Shown here: one piece after another, positions 1 through 15,000 of the stretch | Numbering within the stretch: the first letter of the stretch is position 1 | Layout of the letters: each line of letters opens with the position of its first letter | Source: Oopsacas minuta | Lineage: Eukaryota; Porifera; Hexactinellida; Lyssacinosida; Leucopsacidae | Direction of reading: 5' to 3' | Length of the DNA: 64,000 bases | Assembly: GCA_024704765.1 (NCBI GenBank) | Contig: JAKMXF010000066.1 | Span: 1,299,883 to 1,363,882 of the forward strand | Program-made: the position numbers and the translations under genes | Notes under the pieces: generated by a model | What the model was told of the DNA's origin: nothing | The model's database searches: none | Seen by the model: only the letters and a program-made list of their open reading frames with translations

Positions 1-3000
1 GCAAACTGAATTAATCCTCAATTTCATTTGTATCCTCAATTTCTCTACTCACCTCTTAGAGTCACAAGAATTAAAAGATTTCTTGAAAATAGATTTTGAG
101 GCGCAGCCACTAAACGAAATCTGCAATGGAAATTTGCCCGTTGATTATCGCATTCTCCCAAATTCAATCCTAGCGACTAATCTAAATTTGCCTCATATTC
201 AAAGAATGCTAAACGCGTCTTTTCATTTGAGAAAATCTAATGTATTTTTGAATATTTTTAAAAGAATAGTATTGCGCAAATACAATTTTAGTCAAGCTAA
301 GATCCTTGATATTCAGGAAGTTTACGACGAAATTTGGTACCCTGCATACCTGAAATGTGAAGTTATAGTGACAGCTTTGCATAATCGCAAAATTCGTTTA
401 GTGAATGTTGAAAAACATTTCAGCATTTTTCGAGAAGCTAAAGATAAGATCAAGCATGAAATTTCCTGTCTATCCTCTGCAATTAGTATAATGAAATTGA
501 AATTCCGAAATCCTGACGAAGAAATCAATAACTCTGCTAGACTGATATTTAAATATTTCCAACTCCAAGAATCCTCAAAAGTAGCTACCTTAATTTATCA
601 AGTACATGTACATTACTGTAAAGAAGGAGACTTTGTGCAATTAGATACACTAGTTAACCTACAGAAGGAGCAATTCATTACAGAGAATACCTTGGAAATC
701 ATTACAGTAGAGTTAGAAACGATATTTGCACAAGTAAATAAGTTCGATTCTTTCGCTGAATCTCTTCTCAAAACTTTTCTTAATCACCCAAATTTCATTC
801 TTTGGGCGAGAGCTACATTGAAAGATACACAGCAAGTGAAAGTTTTCGTAGATTTAGCACTAACATCTTGCGACGTAACCGACTTCGATATCAACTGCAT
901 TACATGCCTGCGTTCAGTCTGTAATACTTTAGCTCCCCTAATATTCGACATGAGCCCAAATTGTAATTACGATCAATTCATAAACCTTTTCAATCAAGTG
1001 ATTGATCAAATAGTGGATAAAAAAGGGTTTTTGAAAACTTTCAATGAAGCTGCTAACTTGCTCCATATTTGGAAACATTTAGAGCTTGCCCATAGTTCAG
1101 TGGGTAAAAGTACAATTCAGGAGCTCACAGACATCTTCGAAGTGGGATATTTTGAGGTTAACCTTGACAACAATGGTGGTGATGGAAATATCCACCTTTA
1201 CATACAACATTCACCTATTAGTCGGGTATATAACTTGGAAAATTTGAAAGATCTTCAGAGTAAAATTGCATTGATAAAAGCAGAATCAAATGCTACGCAA
1301 CATATAAAATTATTCACATCAATTTTCGGATATATCACTGAAATAAGCCTGATGGTTGAAAAATTGAAGTATCTTGGCCATATTTCGTATGTTAATTATG
1401 TTAAGCAATTTAAATGCCAGGCTGAAGCTATCCCAATACTTAAAAGTGAGATTGAGTTGGGAAATGCAGAACTAAACACCTGGAGTGTCACTTTAGATTT
1501 TGCACGCAACAAATTCTATTCCCTTAACTTCTTCACTGATTTACAAATTTTAATTCTACGAAGAGATTTGAGTTTGTTTCAGAGAGAAACTATCCTCAAT
1601 CCTCAAATCATTCATCTTCTTTCTATGTTAAACCCTAATGTTACAAAGCAAGAAATTTCGAGAGGACTAGCAACTATTTCAGATTCACTTCCAAGTGAAC
1701 AATCAGAAAGTCGACCAATGGCAGACAGTTTACACGAAGAGATAGTTGACAATAGTGGATTCCCCGAATCTTTTCCTGATACTTTCAATGAGACCGATAG
1801 GCAATTTTGTCAATCTATTTGTGTAGAGGGATATTTGGATTTAACATTATGTATTATTGGAATTCAACAATTGAAACGCGATTCAAATGATTACGATGAA
1901 ACGGACCTCCTAGAATTTTGTTTGAACAGTACAGAGTTGATTGGAGGTAGTAATGAAGAGATTGAGGTTGATACTACTAGCAGTGTAGATTCAAATTTGG
2001 ATCAATCTCTCCATAATCTTATTCGACAATCTGACCAAATGCACATCTCTTTAGAAATTTTGAGTGTCTTCCTAGAGAGAATTAGAATGGATAACCGAAC
2101 TGTATCTCGACCACTTCCAAACACATGTAAACCAGGACAACCAAATCTAATTTTTGTTCCTAATTATGAAATGATTTACTTTGTCCTATCACAATACCTA
2201 GCATACGAAGATGTACAATCTTCACCATCCAACCATGAATTAATACTTTGTACTAGCGAAACTAGTTTTTACGAAATTGACATATTCTTCAGGAGGGTAA
2301 TTTTGGATAAGGACTCTGGGAGTCTGTTTTGTCTTTTATTCATTGAAAAGTTATGCTATGAAACTGCTGTGAAAAGTATCACTTATCTCAATAAGTACAT
2401 GTCATCTATAAATAATCCAAATTTTAAACTCCTCCTTCTTTGTTCTACAGAATCAGAAAACACTTCATATTTCGCGTCAACGATGTATAAATATAAGAGG
2501 GTTACACCATCTTCTCTTGAAGACAACATTCTCAAAGAAGGACTTTTTAAGAGATTTTCTTTCCAAGAGAATATGGTTCTAAACAATTTTTCATGTGTAC
2601 AACCAGCTTGCCTCATCGATGCTCAAAAGAGTAGAGTTAGAATTGTGGCATCGCACTCTGTTGGTGCAGGGAAATCTCTAGCTATTAATGAGCTAGCAAA
2701 TAAGTTGAAGCATATGCAAGATCTAGACCAAGATTGTTCAATTACAATCCCTCTACACGGAAGCAATGTAAAAGAGGGTGTTGTTGTTAAGTATTTATTA
2801 GCCTCTAAAACGGTGGAAGGACGAATACCTTCGTTTCTTTTCCACTTTGACGTGTCATCAACGATAACGGAAGAGGTGATTCCTTTCTTGTTCAAAGTCT
2901 TAATTTTAGGTTATTTGAAGGACACAGTTGGGAATGTATGGTCATGTAGAGCTGTTGATTACTATACTATTGAGATTACCCTGGAACCGGAAAATTCTTT

Positions 3001-6000
3001 TCTTTCCCGTTTCTGTAATCTTTTTCCTATTACGTTTTGCCTTCAACCAAAACAATCTCTACAAAAGATGATAGAGAATACGGCCTGTAGTGAGAGGACT
3101 CTGAGCGAGAATGAATTTCTTTCACAGGATCGCCAACGAGTATATACTTATTTACATAAGAAGGAGATGAAACAGAATCTTGAGGACTTTTATTACTCTA
3201 AAGAGAATGGAGTTTATGGGAATCCTACCCAATTTTTGGAAATCATCCTGAAATATTCTGGTTTAGACAATCCTTCCTGGAGTGAAGTGAATAATTTTAT
3301 CAGATACTTGAGTCAACAATTACTCTGTTGCGAAAGAAATATATACTGTCAACAAGTGAATGAATGGAAAGGTTTCAAAACTTTTCTAATAAACATGATT
3401 ATTCCTATGTCACGAGATATTGCCACACCATCGTTATCCAATACATTCGAATCCTATAGTCATGATATCCTTACTGGATATTCCATACAATCACGTAGAA
3501 GGTGGGAACAAAAAAACTTGCCATACTTATACCTTAATGAAGATATGCAGACTATGACTTTCTTTGGGGTCCATATTACAAAGAACTTAAACTTAATTGA
3601 CCAGTTTAATCCATCAAAAATCCTAGAGAAAAAGGTTGTTTCGAAAGATTTATACTTAACTCTTCTCCGTAACCGTGTTGATTTTCAGGATGACTGCATG
3701 AACTGGAATAAGGAGAAGAAAATTTCAGTGCTTGCAAATGTGATTGGAATAAAACACATTTTCGAATCTGATGGTAAACAAGTAATCATAGATCCAAATC
3801 CTTCATATGTACTCACAATAGACAACTTAAAGAAGATTCTTGCCATTCATATGCGATTTCGCTGTAATATTCCTGTCATAATAATGGGAGAAACAGGCTG
3901 TGGAAAGACACAACTAGTGTATTATATGTGTCAATTGCAAGCACAATACGTTAAAAGAAATAATATGCGCGTACTTAAAGTTCATGGTGGGATAACTGAC
4001 CAGGACATCATAGAGGAATTATCAGAATCTATCAAGCTAGCACAAGAAAATGTACATTACAATATAGATACAGTGTTGTTTTTTGATGAAGCAAATACAA
4101 GTCATTCAATTGGTTTGATAAAGGAAATACTCATCGACAGAAGGGTAAATGGAAAATCTATTCCGAAAGATATTCGCTTGCAATTCGTTGCTGCATGTAA
4201 TCCCTACAGAAGACATTCAGAAGAGATGTTTAGTAAACTCTTGTCGGCGGGTCTAGGAAAAGCTACATTGAATAAAGAAGCCACTGAAAAGTTTGGCAAG
4301 ATTCCACTAAGAGAGCTTGTTTATAGAGTTGTCGAACTTCCAAAGAGCCTTCTGCCACTAGTTTGGGATTTTGGACAGTTGAGCCCTGGAGTGGAGGAAT
4401 CATATATAAAAGAGATCATTAAAGGACATCTTGATAAGAGTCCCATCAAGTTATCTACTGAGTTGTTGAAAAGAATTACTGAAATCCTATCTATAACTCA
4501 ACAATATATGCGTTATCGTAACGATGAATGTAGTTTTGTTAGCCTGAGGGATGTTGAGAGGACGATGAAGGTTATGAAATGGTTTTTCGAAATGATACCT
4601 AGATTTGTTACCAATCTTACCTTAGATCAAATATCCACTAGCCTTCTACTGTCTTTGTCAGTTTGTTATCGTGCTCGACTACAATTTCGTATAAGCTATG
4701 ACTCCAAATTGGTCGAATCTTTCAAGCCACCACTCTCGACCCTGAGAGATGAATCTATTATTATTGATGAAATTGAAAAGTTTCAGTCAGCTGTTGCTGA
4801 TAGCATGAAGGTAGGAGAACACATTGCCAAAAATTCTTCTTTGAAAGAAAATCTTTTCATGATGTTCGTATGCATTGAACTTAGAATTCCTCTTTTTATT
4901 ATTGGTAAACCAGGTAGCTCGAAATCTCTAGCAAAAGCAATTGTAAACAATTCAATGGAGGGAGAGGGTTCTCGCCAAGATTCTAAACTTAGGGATTTTA
5001 AAAGAGTAGAAATGCTCTCTTATCAGTGTAGCCAGTTATCAACATCACAAGGAATATTAAACTTATTCAAAACTTGCAAATTAATTCAGAGCAGGGAAAA
5101 TCCCGAAAAATTTGTGTCCTGTGTTGTATTGGAGGAAGTTGGGCTTGCCGAGGATTCTCCACAGTTACCTTTGAAGGTGTTACATCCTCTACTGGAAGAT
5201 GATTCTGCCTTTGTTGGAAAAGATAATCTTGATCTCAAGGTAGGCAATGATAAAGTAGCTTTTCTTGGATTATCGAATTGGGCTCTTGATCCTGCTAAAA
5301 TGAACCGTGGAATTATGGTCTGTTTAGATGAGCCTCACAAAGAAGAATTAATCTTAACTGCTAAAGCAATATGTGACTCTAAACAAGATGATGCCATTCA
5401 TGCACAGAATATTATTCCTTTTATTAATGGTTTAGTTAATGCGTACATAACCCTGATGCAAACACAGAAGAATAACATGGATATTCAATACTTTGGTCTC
5501 AGAGATTTCTACAGCTTGATTAAAATGATATACCATATTTGTAGAAAAGAAGATACACCATTAAATTCCGGTATCTTAAGGCACGCGGTCGAGCGAAACT
5601 TTGGTGGGCTGGAAGGCCTTCATCCATTTGAAATTTTTCAACAATGTGTATGCCTGAGCGGAGACAAAGATAAAGTACTAGAATGTTCACCACTTGAATT
5701 AATCAAAGCTAATCTTGCTTCTCATCAGGGTTCTTTTTATACACGCAATCGATACCTGTTGCTATTAACAGAAAATTTCGCAGCGTTAGACATTATTCAC
5801 CATGCTCAACTAGTCAAGTCAGATGAGAATCGAGTAATATTCGGGAGCAGTTTTCCGAATGATTCTGAATATTCTGTAGTATGTCGCAACATAAACCTTA
5901 TTAAGAGTTATATAGAAACTGGAAAAACGTTAATTCTTACCAATTTATTGAATCTCTATGAAAGTTTATATGATGTCCTCAATCAATACTATTTCGAATC

Positions 6001-9000
6001 TTTGGGTAAGTATTGGGTGGATATTGGCTTGGGTACTCATCGTGTAAAATGTTCAGTCCATCAAGATTTCAAACTGATCATCATTGCTGATTCGAAAACA
6101 GTTCGTAAGCAGTTTCCCTCAGCGTTGATCAACCGATTTGAAAAGCACACTCTTAAAGTTTGTTCAATACTATCGGAAGAAGAACGAGCAGTGGCTGAAA
6201 ATTTATCTCTTTGGGCTGAAAGGTTTGTGAAGATCGATTTAAGTGGTCTTATCGACATAAAATATCATGTTGAAGATTGTATTGTTGGATTTCAAGCAGA
6301 CACAGCATATATGTTGATATATTCGTTAGGCGGTTTGCGTCTGTCAGAAAATCAGCCACAATACAAAGCATCAATGATGGAGTTGTCAAAGAGTAAACTT
6401 TTACAGATGGCGACACCTGATTCGGTATTAAGGCTAAGCAAAACAAAATTACAATGGGAAGCCAATACCCTTTTAAATACTTATTTGACACTCCCTTTAC
6501 AAGATTTACAACACTATTTCCAGCATATTGTAAAGTCTTCGAATTATTTCTCATTAATTACTACACATTCAATGCTACTGTCGGAATCTGAAGTTTTTGA
6601 CATTGAAAATTCTTTATCTGAGCAACAATGTTCTGTATCTTTGTATCTCCTTTATCTCTTACAATTCCAAACGAATTTACAGTTTTCAACTCGTATCAAT
6701 GAATTGTTGAATAGTCAAAATTCGAAGGCAGTGAATAACATTATTCTGATACAATGTGATAATGGTAATTTGCATTCTGATCTCATTTCATGTGCAAGAC
6801 ACCATATCATTGAGCAATTTGAAATGTTAAATCCTGATCAATCTCGTAGGATCTTCTTTGTCATCGTTATCCGCATGTCGCGTAAATCGAACACTCTTTC
6901 AAGTTATTGTGGAGGTGTTTGGGAAACGATTCACATTGATGAATTAAGACCCCCAGAATTGACAATTCTACCATCTTTTACCGATCTAATTCACCTTTCA
7001 TTATCAGATATATTTTCTGGTAGGACTAAGGTGAGTCTTAAAATAATTTTCAAAAGTTTTTATATTGAGCTAATTCACTTGTAACTGTGCTATGATAAGA
7101 TTATTTCGTTTAACATAGTAGTATATTGAAATATCAATGAATATTGCTTTTATTAATTTTCAGTTCTCAGGAGCCAAACTAAATATGAGTAATATATTTT
7201 GTTGTAATCAGAGGGGTCAGATGGGGCCAAATCACCCTAATCTAATCCTTATCGCTTTATCACAGGACCATACATCCAAATCCAAAAAATATAGCTATCA
7301 AAATCAAACATATGTGAAATCAAAGAAATTCAAAAATTTCAGGGATCTAATGAATTCCTTTGGACTTTGGAGACTCCAAATCCTTCCGAAATTCATGGAT
7401 TGTGGATTTTATGGATTGCAAATCCATGGCATCCACTATCCATGGTCCATCCGTCCCCTCTGGTTATAATATTTAAACTCAGTTGAAATTACAGGCTCAG
7501 GAATTGTATCCTAATTTGCAAGTCACCTTCAACCAAGGTACAAGACTTCTAGCTACAGTTCAACCAGCGTTTTCACTCCTATATGAACGAAACGGTAGCC
7601 ATGTACGAACACTAAGAAGAATTGAACAATTTATATCGTTACTTCATGATTCCAATTTTGCAGGTAAGTACCATTAAACTTTTCTTAAGTATGTTTCTAT
7701 ATATACTCCAGTCGCCAGAAGTTAAATATTGAATTGTCGTATAAGGAAATTTTATGATGTCTTATTGATCTCTAAGGTGTTCTAAGCCAGAATCCATCGG
7801 GTGCTACGCTGACAACCTTGAGCAATTTTTTTAATTTACACAGACCATCACTAATATATTCATCTGACCACTCAAACGAAACGAATTTTACACTGATTAC
7901 GAAATTGAAAGTTTGATTAGAATGAAGTATAGAATTTTGTAGTATTTTACGTATTTTGGTTCCAAAATGGTTAAAATGCGTTAAGATTGATAGATTATAT
8001 TTTCATTGCAATTCTTATCTAATTTTCTGGCTCAGAACATGCTAGAGATCAAGAAACCATTAAAAATTTCATTCAATGATAACACAATTTTGCCCTCTGG
8101 CGACTGGACTAACAGACTTCAATTTATGCTAACAGCACAACACCACGTAACACTGGATAATGAGTACAATTATCATCAACAGTCACCTACTCTGGTCTAT
8201 TTCTTATTTTACACTTCGATTCAATTATAGATATATCTTCAAAGATATGCGAGATAATTTCTTATCTCTTGGACAACAATTCTATATCTGTATATTCAAA
8301 AGATTGGTCACGCTTTGCAGCGTTTGATGAGCACCTAATTCAGTCAGCAGGAACATTCAGAAAGGCACTGTCTAAAGAAATAAACATCGCTCTCATCCCT
8401 CTTGTAGCAGAAACTTTAGCATACTTAGATCGGAATGGTAATATTGAGTTAATCTTCATGCACACGAAACCAGCAATTCAGGAAATATGGAGAAGTATTT
8501 TCATTGATCAACATTGCTTTTTCAATCATTTGCAATCATTATCTCCCCTTATAACTGATATGAAAAGGTCTGTTCCAATAATTAGCGATGGATGGAATGG
8601 TAATTATTTTCAAGCCAGGTTTCCTTTCTCTTGGATTATTGTTAGTACAATAAATGAAGTAAGGAATAACATGAAAATGCATTCAGGTATGATATACATT
8701 TTGACTAATATTCACTATTCAGTAAACAATCACTTAGATTTTTGGGGCAGCTCCTTTAGGGAGCTGCGCTAATGGCATGGACGATGTGCGACATCCATCC
8801 GTCCGTCCCTGCGGCCGTGCGAAATCTAGCAGTCGAATTAACATGCAAATTAGCATATATATACATTTTGGGTCGGAGATTTGCACCTTGGGCATGAATT
8901 TTTTCTAAAGTGAATATTTCGCACCTTTATTCTATACATGTTCATTATTAGGTAATACCGAAATTTTCGCTGATTTTGAGGAAGCTTTTGAGAAAACTAT

Positions 9001-12000
9001 TATTGGTGAACTAATTTCATCGGTCGATATTCAATTTGAGGACAGTACAGTTGCAATCTGTTATTTGGAAGATTTCATCAACTTAATAATATACCCAAAG
9101 GACGTTTCTGAACACAAGGTAATTATAATCAATAATTCATTCTGATGGGGACAATTAATTACATTGTCCATTCTTTAGGCACACTTCTTACTAATATTGA
9201 ATGGAGTGTTGAATTTGAAACGACGAATTGTACAAGGATCTGACAACCTTGAAGATGAGAACACAGAGTCGAGTTCAATAAAACTAACCATTCCAATGAT
9301 TCACGTTGCCTATGATATGTTAGTTGATAGAATTGGCTTCATCAAACAAGCATTCACCCTTAAGTTTGACGGAAAAGATGAAATTAAGACTCATATAGAT
9401 TTTGCAATAAATAATGATACTCAGGGAAAACTTGGGGAATTCCTCGATTCTCTGATCTTTGAAGCCATCATAAAAGATTGCAAACCTGATTTAAATATAA
9501 TTTTGACAGAAGTTGATTGGGAAATTTGGGTTTCGAGAGTAAGAAGATGTCAGACAATCATTGAATCAAATTTCAATATTGTCCTTTTGGATCAGGAGAA
9601 GAATCGAAACATTAGGTAGAGTTGTCTTTTATGATTGCTATGAATTGTAATTATGATTTATTTTTTTGAAAATCTTACATGTATGTAGAACTGAATGGAA
9701 TTGCATTCAAGCAATACTAATTTTCGTTACAAACTTTGTTTTACTGACAGGCTATGACATGAAAGCTTCATTAAGACAATTTCACAGGGTGAGTAATAAC
9801 CTAATATGTATATTAACAACACACTTATCAATGTTGAATCCTCGAAATTATGTCACATCTAGATGATTTTTATCAAAGATACAAACTTTCACTCAGAGAA
9901 AACTATGAAAAGGATTTTTGCAGTTTTGAATGCATTAACACGTAAAATACACACGGATATTAGGTAAGTTTTAACCTAATACTTACTTTCATAGATCCAT
10001 CCTTTTTATCATTAATTGCCCTGCTTTATTTTAATAGCGAACAACTGAATATCAAATGTTTGAAGTGCAAAAAGCCTCCTGCAGATACTATTGCCTTAGC
10101 TTGTTTCCATTTCCGATGCAGAACTTGCCTTCCTAGCATTACTTCAGATTCCAAATGTCCAGAGTGTATAGATGATATTTATGCTACAGTAAAGGGCAGT
10201 GAGCGAGAGCATTTTGTAAAGATTTGTAGGTAGGTGTTTCTAATCAGATAAGTGAATTTTGATTTTCAATAGTTTACATATATGTGTCGCAACTTGCAAT
10301 TTATTGCACTACACATTTTCTCAATTATTAGAAATTGTTTAGTATGGATTACTGTAGGGAAATGTTAGAGAAACAACGAAAATTCAGGGAACAATCAACC
10401 AATTTCGTCATGGAGCTTTTATCCACAATAACTTTTGCAAGTTTTGGAAATGAGGGCAAAGAGAATGGTTTGATAGAATATCTGGTTAGTTATATTGCAT
10501 TAGATCATAATGTTCTTGAAAACCTTCCAGATGCCAAATCGGACAATGTTATGCTCTTCCAAGAGGGTATTTTAAAGCCTTCCCCTACAGTTAGGCTATT
10601 CTTGCTTCAGCTTCTAATTAAAAACAGGTTTATCTACTTATTATTTACGGCTGCAATTATTGTTTTTATCAATTCACCTTTGGATGTAGATTTCATTTGC
10701 TTCGTAGCAAACTAGCTGAGTATATGGAAATGACGTTGAGTCATTTACAACTTAAGCAGAAATCTCATGGACATGAGATGCTAGTTATTTTTGTGCAATG
10801 CTTTGAGGTATTATTTCAAACTTTATAATTCATGAGTATTCTTTATTTTGTACATATAGGACTACTTTCAATCAAAATGCTTTACTTTGCCAACAGAATC
10901 ATTAAGGATCCAATATATTTCAACCCTTTGCCATACTGATCAAAGATTAGAAAACTTTGGACCACTTTACCAAAGTGATCTATCCCTCGCGTATATTGAA
11001 TCGGTAGCATTGGTAAGATTTGTTGCCTTAGTTATCTGTCAATGGATAATAGACAAGTTTGACCTTAAGCGTGAGGCCATCAACATACTGATTGACCAAA
11101 AGGAAACTGTACAACGTATTGAGCAGAAAAAAGTTCAGTTGGTGGTCAATTTCAAACGACTCATCAAATCATTTGAAGATTTGTCTCAGTCCGTGAAGTG
11201 TTCTCAGTATTTGCATTTTTTTTTCATGAAAGCACTGTATTCGCATTTAGGTTGGGGAGGAATTAAATCTATCTTGTGTGTTGAAGAATTGAAAGGGGTA
11301 ATACCTTCGAAATGTTTTCACTTAGGCAATGTAAGCACTTTAACTGTATAATATCAGAAAACTCTTGACTGATATATTTTCATAGTTCGATGGACGATTG
11401 GATCTGTTTTCCAGTTACGGGCCACTTTATCAAGATGCGAGAAAAATAATCCGCTATCTAATAACCCAAGTTGACACGCAGGATATAAACAACTGGATTA
11501 AGGAACAGAATCAGAAAGTATATACATTTAAACAATGCTTTAGGCAAGCTCTGTTTACTATTTCTATCTATTTAGAAGGAGAGTAGAATTGTGTTACAAC
11601 AAAGTTTGATATTTGCTGTGTTTACAGACATATACACTGAGAACCTTAAAGGTGGTCACCAACCCATGTTCCCAAACAAAGTAAGCTTCCTAAAATATAG
11701 ATGGAGCTCAAAATATTACGTTCCCTTTTTTAGATTCAAAAATTTGTCAAAACTATAGAAGAGAAATATCCTACAATGCCAAACGAACTATTTGAACTTC
11801 TAGAACAACTATTTCTAAATAGGCTTTTTAATGGTCGGATTCAAGAACTCATGTTGACGCCCAATTCTCATGGATATACTCCAACAATTGCAGGAATTCT
11901 GTGTCACATCGGTATATTGTTACACTATGCATTAGATCAAGAAATAGAAAATTTTCTAGCACCGCTTACACTTATTTATATGGACCCAGGGAAATTATGC

Positions 12001-15000
12001 CAAAAATTATTTCCAACTATGGAAAACATGGAACCTTCTGCTAGCTTTGTCAAGATGGCAATTTTAGAGGAAGGTAGATGGTATGAATGTCCAAATGGAC
12101 ATTCGTATTTTATTGGAGAAGTAAGTGATTCAGGATGTATACGTATATGTAAATATATTGCAGGATTACTTTTCTATTTTTAGTGTGGAAAACCATGGAC
12201 TGCTTACTCTTGCCCAGAATGCGGGATTACCATTGGAGGGACTTTACATAAGTTACATCAGGGAAATTTAGAACAAAAACGATACACAGGTCATATATTA
12301 GGATGTCCATCCAAACGATCTCATTTAAAGTCTGGAATAAGGTTTGTACATTTTTAAGCATTATTTTTTACCTTTCTTGATGCAGTAGATGCCGGATATA
12401 AGAACACCGGTTATACGAACATGCCAGATATTTGAACCACAACTTGAATTACGGAATCTTTTGTATTCTACTCCATGGAATTTTTACCGGTTATAAGAAC
12501 ATGCCGGATATAAGAATGTCATAATGGAAAACGATGACTATATGCCTCAATATACATTATGCCGGTTATAAGAGCACTCTTAGTGTAGTACTAAAATTGG
12601 TTCTCATTACCAGTATGTTTGTAGAATTCGGCATAATATATAATAGATATGAGAATACTTTTCTTTAATATGGTTTCTACATCCAAATGGTTTAAATGAA
12701 GTGTTTCCATAACCGCATCTACTATATACTACATACCGGTTATGAGAACATTATTTCCAGTTCCCGACGATGTTCTTATAACCGGCGCGGCATTCACAGT
12801 ATAACTAAATTTACTCAGTATTCAATCCTTAGACGATTATCAGCTACTTCAGCTTCTGTGATTAGAGCTCTAATGCATGGAATATTCATATGGGCATCTG
12901 CAGTAAAGTTTTCTTTCGATCCTACGAAACTTCTTTCCCTTGTAGAATATCCTGGAAATATTCATATTTCCCAATTTTTCTTTCAACATATGCTTAATGA
13001 TATTTATGACATTTCATGTATTACTGGTAAGGATTTTGAAGAATCTGCATTGATTATACATATGGTAATAGACAACATAATGAGTGATCATGAAAATATT
13101 GGTAAGTGGAATAATTTATAAATTTATCAATGTTCTATTCATACAACTCATCCGATAGTACAAATTGATGCCTCACTTACTTCAAATGATAATCGAGAGA
13201 CTTGGGAATTCTTTTTCGACAGATACTTCATATCTCCAATTCTTGTAGATGTAGATAAATTACTGCAGGAGAAACTGATCTATGTTCTAAATGATGTTGG
13301 AATGTTGAACCATACCATATTTAGGTGAGATTAAATATAGATCCTTCGATCATATGCGCTAATTCCCCTGGGTTATATAGCAAGCTTCGATAATATCTAT
13401 CTTAGGTCACTATATGAGAAAGACATCAATCCAGCTCAGCATGAAGGTTATCTTTGGAGATTTCGGAGCAAAATCGACTTTCAACACTTTTCAAAAGCAT
13501 TTAATTCACAAGGACTAGTTATTGCAGTTCAGTATCCATTATTAGAGAAATTTATTCGAGAGGAGCATTTATTAGCTGCAACAAAGTTTCTACCAGCTAT
13601 TGTAAAATTGCGAATAAAACTTAGCCAAAAGATGTATAAATGCATTAATAATGTTAAGCCACAAGACACGATTCAGTGCTTTTTAGTAAAGCTCCAAGAA
13701 GGTTGGTTATACGTGACTAGTCACTATTTTGCTATTCTTTCAGTTTAGAATATTCTCAATTCTTAGAGAAAGGTGAGAGTGTTATGGAAGAACTTAGGCA
13801 TCTCGTAAATGAATTCGCAGCTTGTTGGAAGTTAGTCGGAAGCGAAGTGATACAAAGAAATGGACTTAGAATTCAATTTTCAGAAATACAATCCAATATC
13901 ACACCAATACTATTCATTATGCCTACAACAAAAGGAGAAAAATCTATATTAGTGGCATTGGCAGAACTTTTAATAAATACCCATAATAGTTTTATTGCAG
14001 AACAGAAAAAATATTCTATCTTACCAGAATATGGACAGTAAGTTATATTTAGAATTATGAGTGACATCGTTTGTAGGAAACATTAGTTCATTTAATTTGT
14101 ATCCAGACAGGCAGAAGATACAGTTTCCCTTCCTCAACTCTCACAAAACCATATGATTGACTACCAAGGGCACCTAGATAAGCTTATTCTTTCTAACGCA
14201 CGATATTCGCTCCAATTTGGACTAGGCACTATGGTACAATATGATTTTTCTAACATAGAAAGACAGTTGTTCGACAACTTTGTACTTTCAAAGCCTTTTA
14301 TTATCTGGGATCGATCCAAGCCAGGCTATTCTTTAAACAATGTAGCCGAGACAATGTTTCACAGGATAAAGGAATTAATTCCACAGGTATAGATCATTCG
14401 AGCTTAGAGATATGTATTATCTCTTTGAAATAGTGATCAGAGTAAATATAGTGTTGTATAGATACTTTTGGCCTATGCACTTGGGCTAATATACATTGAT
14501 TTCAGGGTGTTATCCAGGTGTATGCGGCGTGGCTACAGGCGCATAAATTTTGGAAATGTATGTCTAAGCGTAAGAATATTTCTCTTTAGGAGTAAACTCA
14601 TATACCGTAATACAAAATGTACAGTCTAGGCGTATGAAATGAAATAGAATCCATTTCTAGGCGTATGGTCCTGAGAAACTGGATTAAACCCTTGTTAATT
14701 CCATCACTTATATTTATTAATTATACGTAAACCTCCGAGATACGGCATAATCCGGAGAAAAATTTGTGCCGTGATTTTGGATTAAAAATTCCTATCCGGG
14801 ATTTATTAATTGCCGTATCTTGGAGGGTTGCCTCATGTCAGAGGTGCCGCTTTGGGAGGTTTACCTCTATACAAATGCTAGAATTATAAATATTTTCCCA
14901 GATGTCAGTTAAAGATCTGGGATAAATGTTCTAAGGATGGATTGATATTATCCAGGCTCTGTATTTTAATAGGAAAAGCTAGATGAAGCATTAGCAAAAA

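Noticed and set aside
7137-7469. 110-codon frame after the 7-kb exon
   Set aside because: It covers the hAT-type MITE and its inverted repeats; no protein features.
8006-8230. 74-codon open frame between RNF213-like exons
   Set aside because: Splicing 7663 directly to 8231 keeps phase and gives a continuous family-like sequence. The frame has no usable phase link and ends in a stop, so it is intron.
11583-11604. A 22-nt intron to fix the RNF213-like frame
   Set aside because: Too short to be spliced. The microexon model uses introns of normal size for this gene.
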